The notes under the pieces are model-generated. The model made no database searches. It worked only from the letters and a program-made list of their open reading frames with translations, and had not been told where the DNA came from. From assembly GCF_002901825.1 (NCBI RefSeq), contig NZ_PPQD01000034.1, positions 190,545 through 254,544 of the forward strand: a stretch of DNA of 64,000 nt, in the 5' to 3' direction. Both the position numbers and the translations under genes were made by a program. Shown here piece after piece: positions 1-9,909 of this stretch (within the stretch, counting starts at the first letter, position 1; every line of letters begins with the position of its first letter). The DNA is from Mammaliicoccus sciuri (GTDB taxonomy: Bacteria; Bacillota; Bacilli; Staphylococcales; Staphylococcaceae).

Positions 1-1
1 G

Positions 2-1078
2 AATGAACTTGCTAGAACATTAGATAATTTAAATAATGAACAGAAATTGCAACGTAATCGATTGGAAACGACTTTAGAAAATATTCCAAGTGCAATATTA
101 ATGTTAGATAGAGAAGGTGTTATTGTAATAGCGAATAAGACGTATCATGACTTGTTTGACAGAAATAGTCATGCTGAAGGGCAGTTATTTAAAGAAGTAA
201 TGCCTAATGTTGAGATCATACAGATGATGAACGAAGCTTTAAAATTAGAAAAACCTATGTTTGAACAAATTGAAATGTATATCAATGATGTTCATAATAA
301 GTTTTTTGAAGTATCTGCAATTCCAGTATTATCTCGAAAAAAACGAAATCTATTAGGTTTAGTTGTCGTTATGCATGATATAACGAAGTTGAAGAAATTA
401 GAACATATGAGAAAAGATTTTGTGGCAAATGTATCTCATGAATTAAGAACACCAATCACATCGATAAAAGGATTTGCAGAAACATTATTAGATGGTGCAA
501 AAAATAATCCTGAATCGTTAGATATGTTCCTAAATATCATGTTAGAAGAATCTAATCGAATTCAATCACTTGTTCAAGATTTGCTCGAGTTATCAAAAAT
601 CGAACAAAATAGCGAGATACCGAAAGAACAAATATCATTAACAGAAATTGGCGAACATTCGATTAACACAGTATCAAATGTTGCTTCTAAAAAAGACATT
701 CACATTACAAATCATATCGATAAAGAAGTATATGGATACGGAGATAAAGATAAATTAACACAAGTATTGATTAATTTATTAACGAACGCCATTAGTTATT
801 CACCGAAATCTAGTGAAGTTATTATAACGATTAAAGAAGTAGATGATGGTCAAATCATTTCTGTGAAAGATAATGGTATAGGTATATCTAAAGATGAACA
901 AAAACGAATTTTTGAAAGATTTTATCGTGTTGATAAAGCGCGTAGTAGAGATTCAGGAGGAACAGGACTTGGTTTATCCATTACTAAACATATTGTAGAA
1001 GCACATAATGGGCAAATCAAAGTAGAATCAGAAGTTGGAAAAGGATCTAACTTTATTGTAAAACTCTTTAATAAGTAA
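2..1078 (+). CDS. phoR: Phosphate-responsive sensor histidine kinase PhoR, 3' part
   Basis: The C-terminal part of a membrane sensor kinase that would phosphorylate a PhoP-type response regulator. The reading frame is open to the window edge, so the N-terminal membrane and sensor part lies outside. What remains shows the end of a HAMP-like helix, a PAS domain (ENIPSAILMLDREGVIVIAN), the H-box NVSHELRTPITSIKG carrying the phosphorylated His, and the N, G1 and G2 ATP-binding boxes (LINLLTNAISYSP, DNGIGIS, GGTGLGLSI). The naming rests on this domain set plus position directly upstream of polA, as in staphylococci and bacilli. A WalK-type kinase has similar domains but a different neighbourhood. 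An intrinsic terminator follows. Confidence 0.88.
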   Translation, partial: NELARTLDNLNNEQKLQRNRLETTLENIPSAILMLDREGVIVIANKTYHDLFDRNSHAEGQLFKEVMPNVEIIQMMNEALKLEKPMFEQIEMYINDVHNKFFEVSAIPVLSRKKRNLLGLVVVMHDITKLKKLEHMRKDFVANVSHELRTPITSIKGFAETLLDGAKNNPESLDMFLNIMLEESNRIQSLVQDLLELSKIEQNSEIPKEQISLTEIGEHSINTVSNVASKKDIHITNHIDKEVYGYGDKDKLTQVLINLLTNAISYSPKSSEVIITIKEVDDGQIISVKDNGIGISKDEQKRIFERFYRVDKARSRDSGGTGLGLSITKHIVEAHNGQIKVESEVGKGSNFIVKLFNK

Positions 1079-1164
1079 TCTTTATATAATCTTTACAATT
1101 TATTCATATTGAATTAATCATGACGAGATAGAATAAACATAGACCCCTTCATTTTGATGATTAT

Positions 1165-1195
1165 GCGAAATACATTGTGTATTTCGCTTTTTTTT
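1165..1195 (+). terminator. Intrinsic terminator after phoR
   Basis: Perfect 9-bp stem GCGAAATAC/GTATTTCGC with a 5-base loop, followed by eight T. It separates phoR from polA. Confidence 0.9.
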
Positions 1196-1326
1196 GTGAA
1201 AAATTAAATATCGGTTTAACTATTTATATCATTACACTATGATAACGTTTTATTTATGCGAAACAATCTTATTATATAGTGAGATATGATAAAATATAAT
1301 CAATATAAAGATGGAGGTATCTTATC

Positions 1327-3948
1327 GTGGAAAAATTGGTACTGATTGATGGTAATAGTTTATCATTTAGGGCATTTTTTGCTTTGCCTTTATTAACAAA
1401 TAAAGCTGGCGTTTATACGAATGCTATATATGGTTTTACAATGATTTTAGATAAAATAATCAAAGAAGAAGAGCCAACTCATTTTATGGTTGCTTTTGAT
1501 GCTGGAAAAACAACTTTCAGAAATAATATGTACAGTGAATATAAAGGTGGTCGTGAGAAGACGCCGGATGAATTAAGAAGCCAATTACCATATATCCGAC
1601 AACTTGTGGAAAGTTATCATATTAAACATTATGAATTAGAAAATTATGAAGCAGATGATATTATCGGTACATTATCTCGTGAAGCGGATGAGAAAAATAT
1701 TAAGACAATTATTATTACGGGTGACCGAGATTTAACTCAGTTAGCAAGTGAAAATGTAACGATTTATTATACTAAAAAAGGTGTAACAGATATTGATCAT
1801 TACACACCTGAATTTATCGCTGAAAAATATGACGGTTTAGTACCTAACCAAATTATTGATATGAAAGGGCTTATGGGTGATAAGTCAGATAATATACCAG
1901 GTGTGCCTGGAATTGGTGAAAAGACAGCAATTAAATTACTGAAACAGTTTGAAACTGTAGAAGGTGTATATGAAAACATTGATGAGTTAAAGAAATCAAA
2001 AATGAAAGAAAAATTAATAGATAACGAAGACAATGCCAAGTTAAGTAAAGAGCTTGCTACGATTAATCGTGAGTCTCCTATTGAAGTTACAATAGATGAG
2101 TTGAAACTTACAGATCAAAGTAATGACGAGAAAATAAAGTTATTTAAGACATTAGAATTCAAACAATTGCTTGATCAAATGGATGCAAGTGCTGAAGCAA
2201 CAGATGACCGTGAGATTGAATACTCAACTCATATTGATGACTTTGATTTTGATAGTGTGACTGAAGCGGCTATTCATTTTGAAACGAACGAAGCAAACTA
2301 TTTAAAAGCAGATATACTTGGATTTGCTATTCATGCAAATGACGAAACATATGTTGTTTCTCCTGATGTTTTAAAAGAGCATAAAAAATTACAACAATGG
2401 CTTGAAAATGATCAAGTAACGTTTGCAACATATGACGCTAAAAAGACGATTATATTATGTAAAAGGTTAGGTATCGAAATAAATGGTATTCAGTTCGATA
2501 CAATGTTAGCGAGTTATATTTTAGATCCTTCTAGAACGATTGATGATGTATACTCAGTCGTATCAGAATTTGGCATTTATTATGTACCGAATGATGAAAG
2601 TATATATGGCAAAGGTAAAAAGTTGCACGTCCCTGAACAAGATATGCTTTTTGAAAGTATCGCTAAAAAGGTAACGGCAGTTTATGAAACAAAAGATAAA
2701 ATGATTCAATTACTAGATGAAAAAGATCAATTAAGTCTACACGATGACTTGGAATTACCGTTAGCACGTGTATTAGCTGAAATGGAATATATCGGCATAA
2801 CGGTTGATAAAGATACTTTAGTTGAAATGCAAGAAGATTTGAAAGTACGTATCGATAAATTGATTGAACAAATTCATCATCTTGCTGGTTCGGAATTCAA
2901 TATTAATTCACCAAAGCAGTTAGGTGTCGTATTATTTGAAGATTTAAAACTACCAATTATTAAAAAGACAAAGACAGGTTATTCAACTGCAGTTGATGTG
3001 TTAGAACAATTGCGTAATGAACATCCAATTATTGAAGATATATTAGTCTATAGACAGCTAGCTAAACTTCAGTCTACTTATATTGAAGGATTACAAAAAA
3101 TGATTACGTCTGAAGGGAAGATTCATACGAGATTTAATCAAACATTAGCTCAAACGGGTCGTTTGAGTTCAGTTGATCCTAATTTACAAAATATACCTAT
3201 AAGATTAGAAGAAGGTAGAAAAATTAGAAAAGCATTTAGACCAAGTAAAGAGAATCACGTAATATTTGCTGCTGACTATTCTCAAATTGAATTACGTGTA
3301 TTAGCAGATATTACAGGCGACGAACATATGAAAGAGGCATTTACTGCTAATGAAGATATCCATACGACAACTGCAATGCGTGTGTTTAATGTGAGTAAAG
3401 ATGAAGTAACGTCAAATATGAGAAGACAAGCAAAAGCAGTTAACTTTGGTATTGTATATGGTATTAGCGACTATGGTTTAAGTCAAAGTTTAGGTATTAC
3501 AAGAAAGGCTGCCAAACAATTTATTGATGATTACTTAGATAGTTTCCCTAAAGTAAAAGAATACATGGATACAATCGTACAAGATGCTAAACAAAAAGGT
3601 TATGTAGAAACGCTACTTCACAGAAGAAGATATACACCAGACATAACAAATCGTAACTTTAATTTAAGAAGTTTTGCTGAGAGAACAGCTATGAATACAC
3701 CAATTCAAGGTAGTGCAGCGGATATTATTAAATTAGCAATGGTACAATTTGCGAATAAGATGAAAGATAAAGATTTTAAAGCTAAATTATTATTACAAGT
3801 ACACGATGAATTAATATTTGAAGTTCCAGAAGATGAATTAGAAGCATTCCAACCGTTTGTAGAAGATATTATGGATAATGCACTCGAGTTATCTGTACCA
3901 TTAAGTGTAGAATCTAGTTCAGGACAAACTTGGTATGATGCTAAATAA
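1327..3948 (+). CDS. polA: DNA polymerase I
   Basis: Repair and Okazaki-fragment polymerase, 873 aa, close to the usual length. The N-terminal ~290 residues are a 5'-3' exonuclease (FEN-type, GDKSDNIPGVPGIGEKTA). The middle domain has the fold position of the 3'-5' exonuclease, but the first metal-binding motif reads IHFETNE instead of DxE, so proofreading is probably lost, as known for other Bacillota Pol I enzymes. The C-terminal polymerase domain has motif A (AADYSQIELRV), motif B (RRQAKAVNFGIVYGIS) and motif C (QVHDELIFE). Start is GTG, preceded by GGAGG about 6 bases upstream. Likely cotranscribed with mutM (21-base gap) and coaE. Confidence 0.97.
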   Translation: MEKLVLIDGNSLSFRAFFALPLLTNKAGVYTNAIYGFTMILDKIIKEEEPTHFMVAFDAGKTTFRNNMYSEYKGGREKTPDELRSQLPYIRQLVESYHIKHYELENYEADDIIGTLSREADEKNIKTIIITGDRDLTQLASENVTIYYTKKGVTDIDHYTPEFIAEKYDGLVPNQIIDMKGLMGDKSDNIPGVPGIGEKTAIKLLKQFETVEGVYENIDELKKSKMKEKLIDNEDNAKLSKELATINRESPIEVTIDELKLTDQSNDEKIKLFKTLEFKQLLDQMDASAEATDDREIEYSTHIDDFDFDSVTEAAIHFETNEANYLKADILGFAIHANDETYVVSPDVLKEHKKLQQWLENDQVTFATYDAKKTIILCKRLGIEINGIQFDTMLASYILDPSRTIDDVYSVVSEFGIYYVPNDESIYGKGKKLHVPEQDMLFESIAKKVTAVYETKDKMIQLLDEKDQLSLHDDLELPLARVLAEMEYIGITVDKDTLVEMQEDLKVRIDKLIEQIHHLAGSEFNINSPKQLGVVLFEDLKLPIIKKTKTGYSTAVDVLEQLRNEHPIIEDILVYRQLAKLQSTYIEGLQKMITSEGKIHTRFNQTLAQTGRLSSVDPNLQNIPIRLEEGRKIRKAFRPSKENHVIFAADYSQIELRVLADITGDEHMKEAFTANEDIHTTTAMRVFNVSKDEVTSNMRRQAKAVNFGIVYGISDYGLSQSLGITRKAAKQFIDDYLDSFPKVKEYMDTIVQDAKQKGYVETLLHRRRYTPDITNRNFNLRSFAERTAMNTPIQGSAADIIKLAMVQFANKMKDKDFKAKLLLQVHDELIFEVPEDELEAFQPFVEDIMDNALELSVPLSVESSSGQTWYDAK

Positions 3949-3969
3949 TAAAAGGAAAGAAGATCATAT

Positions 3970-4842
3970 ATGCCAGAGTTACCAGAAGTAGAAAGTGTTA
4001 AAAAAGTGATAGAACCTAAAATTGTCGGTGCCACAATACAAAAAGTAACTTTTTCAGAAAAAGTTGAATTGGGCAAATCGACAGGTAAAGAAACAATTAT
4101 TAAAGGTAGTTCTTTAGCTTTATTCAAAGAACGTACTGAGCATTACAAGATTATAAGTGTATATCGTAGAAGTAAATATATTTTTATGGAAATAGATAAC
4201 GGTGAAAATAGCAATGTTATTATGTGTCACTTTGGTATGACGGGGGCATTCTTTACAGTTCCAGAATTAAATCATATTGAAGTTGATAACCATAGGAAGC
4301 ATTGGCACGTCATATTTGAATTAGATAACGGATTACAGCTTATTTACACAGATATTAGAAGGTTCGGTGAATTAAGAGCATTAGAAGATTTAAGTGAATA
4401 TCCTTCAGTCTTAAAGATTGCACCAGAACCGTTTGTTGAAGAAGCTTACCAACATTACTTAAATAAAGTAATGTCAAATAAATTTATAAATAAACCAATT
4501 AAAGTCGCGATATTGGACCATACAGTTATTTCAGGTTGCGGTAACATTTATGCTTGTGAAGCTTTGCTAAGAGCAGGTGTTCTTCCAATGAGACCAGTGA
4601 AAGACTTAACTTTAAAAGAGTGTAAAGTGGTCTTTGATGAAGTGGTTAACGTGTTAAAAGAGGGTATCGATAACGGTGGTTCAAGTATATCTGATTACTA
4701 CAATGCAGATGGTGAAAAAGGGACAATGCAAGAAAAGCATAGAATATATGGTAAAAAAGTGTGCGGCCAATGTGGTGGGCAAGTATTACAAAAAGTCATT
4801 GCCACAAGAAACACGCACTATTGTCCAAATTGTCAAAAGTAG
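3970..4842 (+). CDS. mutM: Formamidopyrimidine-DNA glycosylase
   Basis: Removes 8-oxoguanine and other oxidised purines from DNA and nicks the abasic site. The mature protein begins PELPEVE, with the catalytic N-terminal Pro and Glu. The C-terminal zinc finger has four Cys (CGQCGG ... HYCPNCQK). At 290 aa it matches the family. It lies between polA and coaE with short gaps, the order known in staphylococci and bacilli, which groups base-excision repair with the gap-filling polymerase. Confidence 0.97.
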   Translation: MPELPEVESVKKVIEPKIVGATIQKVTFSEKVELGKSTGKETIIKGSSLALFKERTEHYKIISVYRRSKYIFMEIDNGENSNVIMCHFGMTGAFFTVPELNHIEVDNHRKHWHVIFELDNGLQLIYTDIRRFGELRALEDLSEYPSVLKIAPEPFVEEAYQHYLNKVMSNKFINKPIKVAILDHTVISGCGNIYACEALLRAGVLPMRPVKDLTLKECKVVFDEVVNVLKEGIDNGGSSISDYYNADGEKGTMQEKHRIYGKKVCGQCGGQVLQKVIATRNTHYCPNCQK

Positions 4843-4850
4843 GTGTAAAA

Positions 4851-5447
4851 ATGGCGAAAGTAATAGGTTTAACTGGAGGTATTGCAACTGGAAAGTCTAC
4901 AGTATCTCATATTTTAAAAGATAAAGGATTTTGTATAGTAGATGCCGATGTAGCTAGTCGAAAAGCAGTCGAAAAAGGAAGCGATGGTTTACAACAAGTT
5001 AAAGAAGTATTTGGAGAAGAAGCAATTATAGATGGTGAAATGAATAGACAATATGTTGGATCTATCGTATTCAAAGATCCAACAATGCGAGAAAAACTAA
5101 ACAATATTATTCATCCGATAGTAAGAACAATAATGGATAAAGAAAAAGAAGAGGCATTAAGTAATGGTAAAAATGTCATAATGGATATTCCGTTATTGTT
5201 TGAGAACAAACTGCAAAATACAGTCGATGAAACTTGGTTAGTTTATACAAATCAAGAAACTCAAATATTACGTCTTAAAGAACGTAATCAGTTAAGTGAT
5301 GAAGAAGCAGAAGCAAGAATTCAATCACAAATACCAATAGATGAAAAGAAAACATTAGCTGATTGTATTATTGATAACAATGGAACTTTAGACGACTTAC
5401 GTCATAATATTAATGATTTACTTAAAAGTAAGGCATTAAATCTTTAA
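4851..5447 (+). CDS. coaE: Dephospho-CoA kinase
   Basis: Last step of coenzyme A synthesis, phosphorylating the 3'-OH of dephospho-CoA. The P-loop GGIATGKST is at residues 9-17, and the NMP-kinase-like Asp region [13 protein letters not shown] follows. Start ATG at 4851 is chosen over an upstream in-frame ATG inside mutM (4761) because TAGGTG lies just before it and the protein then begins [12 protein letters not shown] like the family. 198 aa. It begins 8 bases after mutM stops and is followed by a terminator, closing the polA-mutM-coaE unit. Confidence 0.95.
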   Translation: MAKVIGLTGGIATGKSTVSHILKDKGFCIVDADVASRKAVEKGSDGLQQVKEVFGEEAIIDGEMNRQYVGSIVFKDPTMREKLNNIIHPIVRTIMDKEKEEALSNGKNVIMDIPLLFENKLQNTVDETWLVYTNQETQILRLKERNQLSDEEAEARIQSQIPIDEKKTLADCIIDNNGTLDDLRHNINDLLKSKALNL

Positions 5448-5467
5448 AATTAAATAAGCTTGATATG

Positions 5468-5506
5468 AAAGTGGATGGATAGCATTTGTTATTCATCTAC
5501 TTTTTT
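5468..5506 (+). terminator. Intrinsic terminator after coaE
   Basis: Imperfect hairpin (AAGTGGATG arm against CATCTACTT) followed by a T run. It ends the polA-mutM-coaE transcript. Confidence 0.7.
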
Positions 5507-5529
5507 AATTTATTTAAGAAAAAGATAAT

Positions 5530-5543
5530 AGAAAACGTTTTCA
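5530..5543 (+). promoter_or_regulatory. cre-like CcpA site in the gapB promoter
   Basis: AGAAAACGTTTTCA matches the catabolite-responsive element consensus TGWAARCGYTWNCW at 13 of 14 positions (the first T is A) and contains the perfect palindrome GAAAACGTTTTC. It overlaps the -35 element, so bound CcpA would block polymerase. Repression by glucose fits a gluconeogenic enzyme; that link is inferred. Confidence 0.7.
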
Positions 5544-5566
5544 ACAAACTTTTAATGTGATATACT
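5538..5566 (+). promoter_or_regulatory. gapB promoter
   Basis: -35 TTTTCA and -10 TATACT separated by 17 bases. The start of transcription would be near 5573. Confidence 0.6.
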
Positions 5567-5596
5567 AATTGCAATAAATAGTATATCACATTAAAA
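5550..5596. promoter_or_regulatory. Large perfect palindrome over the gapB -10 and 5' UTR
   Basis: Two perfectly complementary 18-base arms, TTTTAATGTGATATACTA (5550-5567) and TAGTATATCACATTAAAA (5579-5596), are separated by 11 bases. The left arm contains the -10 hexamer and the right arm runs up to the ribosome binding site. It may be an operator for a dimeric repressor or a 5' UTR element. The regulator is unknown. Confidence 0.75.
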
Positions 5597-5609
5597 GGAG
5601 TTCTCGACT

Positions 5610-6644
5610 ATGAAGAAAAATATCGCAATTAATGGTTTAGGAAGAATTGGAAGAATGGTCTTAAGAGGTGCACTTAAATCAAATGATTTAAATATTGTGG
5701 CTATTAATGCTTCATATCCACCAGAAACAATTGCTCATTTAATTAAGTATGATTCTACACATGGCAAATTAGATGGAGAAATTAAAGCAGTTGAAGATGG
5801 CATCATCATTGATGGTCATAAAATTTTACTTGTATCTGAAAGAGATCCTAAATTATTACCGTGGGGAACTTTAGGAATTGATATTGTTATAGAAGCAACT
5901 GGTAAATTTAATCATGGAGATAAAGCTATTGCACATATTGACGCTGGCGCTAAGAAAGTTATTTTAACAGGACCATCTAAAGGTGGCCATGTTAAAACAA
6001 TTGTTAGAGGTGTAAATGATGATGCACTTGATTTAAATGATTTTGATATTGTTTCAAATGCATCTTGTACAACGAATTGTTTAAGCCCGGTAGCCAAAGT
6101 TTTAAATGATACATTTGGAATCGAAAATGGTTTAATGACAACTGTACATGCATTTACAAATGACCAAAAGAACTTAGACAATCCTCATAAAGATTTGAGA
6201 AGAGCACGTTCTTGTACGGATAGTATCATTCCAACTTCAACAGGTGCAGCAAAAGCATTGTCACTTGTACTCCCTGAATTAGAAGGGAAAATGCATGGAA
6301 TGGCATTAAGAGTTCCAACTTCTAATGTTTCACTTGTTGATTTAGTTGTAGATTTAAAACAAAATGTAACAGTTGAAGAAGTAAATGCAGCATTACGTCA
6401 AGCTAGTAATGGACCATTAAAAGGGATAATGGATATTAATGATGAACCACTTGTTTCAATTGATTTCAAAACGAATCCACATTCAGCAATCGTTGACGAA
6501 CAATCTACAATGGTCATTGCAGATAATAAAGTGAAAGTACTCGCTTGGTATGACAATGAATGGGGCTACTCAATGAGAGTTGTTGAACTTGCAGAACAAA
6601 TTGCTCAAATACTTTCAGAAGTGAGAGAACAAAAAATTTCATAA
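5610..6644 (+). CDS. gapB: Gluconeogenic glyceraldehyde-3-phosphate dehydrogenase, GapB type
   Basis: Interconverts glyceraldehyde-3-phosphate and 1,3-bisphosphoglycerate; GapB-type enzymes prefer NADP and work in the gluconeogenic direction. The NAD(P)-binding start INGLGRIGR and the catalytic Cys153 in ASCTTNC are present. 344 aa. The assignment to GapB rather than glycolytic GapA rests on position upstream of nrdR-dnaB-dnaI, on the single-gene unit with its own promoter and terminator, and on the cre-like site over the promoter. GapA usually sits with pgk-tpi-pgm-eno, which is absent here. Confidence 0.93.
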   Translation: MKKNIAINGLGRIGRMVLRGALKSNDLNIVAINASYPPETIAHLIKYDSTHGKLDGEIKAVEDGIIIDGHKILLVSERDPKLLPWGTLGIDIVIEATGKFNHGDKAIAHIDAGAKKVILTGPSKGGHVKTIVRGVNDDALDLNDFDIVSNASCTTNCLSPVAKVLNDTFGIENGLMTTVHAFTNDQKNLDNPHKDLRRARSCTDSIIPTSTGAAKALSLVLPELEGKMHGMALRVPTSNVSLVDLVVDLKQNVTVEEVNAALRQASNGPLKGIMDINDEPLVSIDFKTNPHSAIVDEQSTMVIADNKVKVLAWYDNEWGYSMRVVELAEQIAQILSEVREQKIS

Positions 6645-6662
6645 GTGATATAAGTTACATTT

Positions 6663-6703
6663 AAAACGTAATGTGGTAAATTAAATACCGCATTACGTTT
6701 TTT
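6663..6703 (+). terminator. Intrinsic terminator after gapB
   Basis: Long stem AACGTAATGTGGTA against TACCGCATTACGTT with one wobble pair, then a T run. Confidence 0.9.
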
Positions 6704-6822
6704 ATTGAATAATAATACTGTTAAGTATCTATAAGTGCATTTTGAAAAGTAGTGAGCGTTTAAAAAAATAACAAACTACTGTATAATCAACCTATGTAAT
6801 AAGTATATGAGGGGTGAAACGA

Positions 6823-7281
6823 ATGAGATGTCCAAACTGTAAATATGAAAATTCTAAAGTTGTAGATTCTAGACACGCGGATGATTTAGTGGCAATTAGA
6901 AGACGAAGAGAATGTGAATCATGTGGATTTCGTTTCACAACTTTTGAAAGGGTAGAGCTCACACCTTTAATCGTCGTAAAAAAAGACGGCGCAAGACAAA
7001 CATTTAATAGAGATAAAATATTAAACGGTTTAGTACGTTCTTGTGAAAAAAGACCAGTTGCTTATCAAAAATTAGAAGAAATCACAAATCAAGTTGAAAA
7101 GGAATTAAGATCTGAAGGTAATACAGAAGTATCTTCAAATGATATCGGTGAAAAAGTTATGGAACATTTAATGGATGTCGATCAAGTATCTTATGTAAGA
7201 TTTGCGTCAGTATATAGAGAATTTAAAGATGTCGATCAATTATTAAAGTCTATGCAAGGCATATTGAAAGACCGAAAGTAA
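6823..7281 (+). CDS. nrdR: Ribonucleotide reductase repressor NrdR
   Basis: Zinc-ribbon and ATP-cone repressor of ribonucleotide reductase genes. The N-terminal zinc ribbon shows MRCPNC and CESCG pairs, and the ATP-cone follows ([17 protein letters not shown]). 152 aa. Start ATG 6823 follows GAGGGGTG and gives the conserved MRCPNC start; an upstream in-frame GTG at 6814 overlaps the ribosome binding site. A TATAAT -10 lies at 6782-6787. nrdR leads directly into dnaB and dnaI, an order conserved in Bacillota. Confidence 0.96.
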   Translation: MRCPNCKYENSKVVDSRHADDLVAIRRRRECESCGFRFTTFERVELTPLIVVKKDGARQTFNRDKILNGLVRSCEKRPVAYQKLEEITNQVEKELRSEGNTEVSSNDIGEKVMEHLMDVDQVSYVRFASVYREFKDVDQLLKSMQGILKDRK

Positions 7282-7292
7282 GGTGAGTATTA

Positions 7293-8675
7293 ATGGCGGA
7301 ATATTTTAGTGGTATCAAGCCAAGTGATGGCTTCTATGTTAAATCGAATTATAATTATACACATGTACATCAAGATATATTAGTTAGTTTATATACGCCA
7401 TTAATTGGAACTGATGCAATTGGTGTTTATTTATATTTATCGCAGTTTAATTATCATCATGAAACAGAAGCGTATAATCATTATACAATTATGAATGATT
7501 TAAGAATTAATCTGTCTAGCTTTAGAGATGCTTTAGACTTGTTAGAAGGTATTGGCTTACTCAAGACGTATTTTAAGACGAATCAAGAAGCTCAATCATT
7601 TATTTATCAATTAGAGCAACCTGCTACAGCAGAGCAATTCTTTAATGATCCTTTATTATCTGTATTTTTATATCAACAAATTGGTAAGGCGAGATATATT
7701 AGGTTAAAAAATAGATATAAAGATGACAGTGTGACAACAGAAGGCTTTCATGAAGTAACAAAGAGCTTTACTGATGTCTTTAAAGTGCCAAAGTTGACGA
7801 ATGTTGAACAACAAGATGATATCAATATTCGACCCGAATATAAAAGTAAAGGCCTCGATTTGTCAGACGTTCAATTTGATTTTGAAATGTTAGAATTATT
7901 ATTGAGTAATCATTTTATTTCTAAAGAAATTTTAAGTAAACAGACAAAAGAAGTAATCATACAAATTGCTACTTTATATGGTATTACACCGGTTGAAATG
8001 AAGTCTATTATCTTAAAATCCATTACAGAAAACCAAACGATTTCATTACAAGATTTAAGAAAACATGCACGTACAATCTATCAAATAGAACATGAAGGTG
8101 AACTGCCAACATTAGATTTAAAAAAAGAAAAACCTAAAACAAATATACATTCTGAAAACGGTGAAGTGAACTCTTTGTTGTCTTGGTTTGAACTGTTGGA
8201 TACGACAAGTCCAATAGAAGTGTTATCATCATTTACGCAGTCTGAACCGACAATTGCACAAAAGAGAACTGTTGAAGATATTATTACACGCGAAAAATTA
8301 CCATACGGTGTTATTAACATCTTGTTAGAGTATGTAATGTTTAAAAATAATATGCAATTACCGAAATCGTATATTGAAGAAATTGCTTCGAATTGGAAGA
8401 AACTTAAATTATCCTCAGCTGAAGAAGCCTATCATTATGTTAAAAATCTTGATAAACAAAAAGCTGAGAAGAAAAAAGAACGTAAAAATAATGCAAATAA
8501 CCCTTATAAATTAAAATCAATTGAAAAAACACCAGAATGGTTATTAAAACAAAAATCTTCTGAATCAACTAAAGAAGAAATACAAAATGATCATGAATCT
8601 GATGCTGCGTTTGAAAAAAGAAAACAAGCGCTTCAAAAAGAAATGGAAGCTTTTTGGAAAGAAGGTGATCAATAA
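7293..8675 (+). CDS. dnaB: Replication initiation and membrane attachment protein DnaB
   Basis: Primosomal protein of Bacillota that, with DnaD and DnaI, loads the replicative helicase DnaC at oriC and at stalled forks. It is not the E. coli DnaB helicase. 460 aa, near the family length. The sequence has DnaB/DnaD-type helical domains and a charged, coiled-coil-prone C-terminus rich in Lys and Glu. It overlaps dnaI by one base (TAATG), indicating translational coupling between two proteins that act together. Confidence 0.95.
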   Translation: MAEYFSGIKPSDGFYVKSNYNYTHVHQDILVSLYTPLIGTDAIGVYLYLSQFNYHHETEAYNHYTIMNDLRINLSSFRDALDLLEGIGLLKTYFKTNQEAQSFIYQLEQPATAEQFFNDPLLSVFLYQQIGKARYIRLKNRYKDDSVTTEGFHEVTKSFTDVFKVPKLTNVEQQDDINIRPEYKSKGLDLSDVQFDFEMLELLLSNHFISKEILSKQTKEVIIQIATLYGITPVEMKSIILKSITENQTISLQDLRKHARTIYQIEHEGELPTLDLKKEKPKTNIHSENGEVNSLLSWFELLDTTSPIEVLSSFTQSEPTIAQKRTVEDIITREKLPYGVINILLEYVMFKNNMQLPKSYIEEIASNWKKLKLSSAEEAYHYVKNLDKQKAEKKKERKNNANNPYKLKSIEKTPEWLLKQKSSESTKEEIQNDHESDAAFEKRKQALQKEMEAFWKEGDQ

Positions 8676-9595
8676 TGGAACCACTTGGACAACATTTAAA
8701 ACAAAATAAAGATTTTCAAAAACGATTAGAAAAAATTAAAAAAGATACATTGTCTCATAAAGAGGTAAAGGCATTTTTAGAAGAACATCAATCTGAATTA
8801 ACGAACGAAATGATTGATAGAGATTTAGATCAATTACAAGCGTATAAAGATCAATCGAAATGTTGTGAGAAATGTGGTAGTTATGGCACTTGTATCAACT
8901 TTGTGAAAGGTCATGTACCTGAACTATACATTGAGAATGACCATATCAAAACGAGATACTTACCTTGTCCGAACAAAATCGAATACGATGAACAAAGGTT
9001 TGAATCAAGTTTAGTTACATCATTCCAAATGCCAGAAGAAACGTTGAAAGCGACAATTAAAGATATATACATCGAAAATGAGTCTCGTATGCAAATCATT
9101 AAGAAAGCTATGGATATTTGTAATAAAATTGTAGCAGGTGAAGAAGTTAAAGGGCTATATATACATGGTCCATTCGGAACGGGTAAATCGTATATATTAG
9201 GTGCAATTTCGAATCAGTTAAAAGTTAAAAAGCAACCTTCAACGATTATATATTTACCTGAATTTATTAGAGTGCTTAAAAATGGATTTAATGATGGATC
9301 GTTCAGTAGTCGATTTGAAGCGGCACGTGAAGCTAAAGTGTTGATGCTAGATGATATCGGTGCTGAAGAACTGACGCCATGGGTTCGTGATGAAATATTG
9401 GGTCCATTATTGCATTATAGAATGGTCCATAAATTACCGACATTCTTTAGTTCGAATTTTAACTTTGATGAATTAGAATTCCATTTGAGCAAAACACGAC
9501 AAGGTGCAGAGATTACAAAAGCTAGTCGAATTATGGAACGCATCAAAACAATCTCTGAACCATATGAATTAGATGGTAAAAACTATCGCGCTTAA
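8675..9595 (+). CDS. dnaI: Helicase loader DnaI
   Basis: AAA+ ATPase that loads the replicative helicase. The N-terminal domain carries a zinc-binding Cys cluster (CCEKCGSYGTC). The ATPase domain has Walker A GPFGTGKS at residues 165-172, Walker B VLMLDDIGAEE, and a sensor-like FFSSNFNFDEL. 306 aa, the usual length. It is the last gene of the nrdR-dnaB-dnaI unit and is followed by the thrS promoter. Confidence 0.96.
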   Translation: MEPLGQHLKQNKDFQKRLEKIKKDTLSHKEVKAFLEEHQSELTNEMIDRDLDQLQAYKDQSKCCEKCGSYGTCINFVKGHVPELYIENDHIKTRYLPCPNKIEYDEQRFESSLVTSFQMPEETLKATIKDIYIENESRMQIIKKAMDICNKIVAGEEVKGLYIHGPFGTGKSYILGAISNQLKVKKQPSTIIYLPEFIRVLKNGFNDGSFSSRFEAAREAKVLMLDDIGAEELTPWVRDEILGPLLHYRMVHKLPTFFSSNFNFDELEFHLSKTRQGAEITKASRIMERIKTISEPYELDGKNYRA

Positions 9596-9602
9596 TTTTA
9601 GC

Positions 9603-9630
9603 TTGATATTTTACAGTAGAGTTGTATAAT
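9603..9630 (+). promoter_or_regulatory. thrS promoter
   Basis: TTGATA, 16 bases, TATAAT. It lies directly ahead of the T-box leader. Confidence 0.75.
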
Positions 9631-9636
9631 TGAATT

Positions 9637-9878
9637 ATCGTAAATGAATATACAAATTTAGAGGACATGACGTCTATAAAGCATTCACAGAGAGTCTCAT
9701 TGAGCTGAAATTGAGATAATGCAATATAAATAGTTACTCCCTCAATACATGATGTGTTAATCCACATTCGGCTCAAGACCGTTATCTTATGTAGAGTTAT
9801 CGTACTTATACGTTAAGTGCGTTAATGAGGGTGGTACCGCGAGAGATTTCGTCCCTTTGGATGAGGTCTCTTTTTTGT
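9637..9878 (+). promoter_or_regulatory. T-box riboswitch upstream of thrS
   Basis: Leader that senses uncharged tRNA-Thr and permits readthrough when it is bound. The conserved T-box AGGGTGGTACCGCG is at about 9827-9840, followed by a terminator hairpin (GAGA...TCTC arms, T run to 9877). A threonine codon ACT at 9736-9738 is a possible specifier, but I did not resolve stem I, so that assignment is weak. Confidence 0.93.
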
Positions 9879-9909
9879 GTTCTTTAATAAAAAAGAGGAG
9901 GAAGTCGTT

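Noticed and set aside
3705-4127. 140-codon minus-strand frame opposite polA and mutM
   Set aside because: It is antisense to two clear conserved genes, has low-complexity Ser/Asn-rich composition and no supporting signals.
6735-6787. AGTAGT ... ACTACT inverted repeat upstream of nrdR
   Set aside because: The arms are only six bases and far apart, with no match to the NrdR box, so chance is likely.
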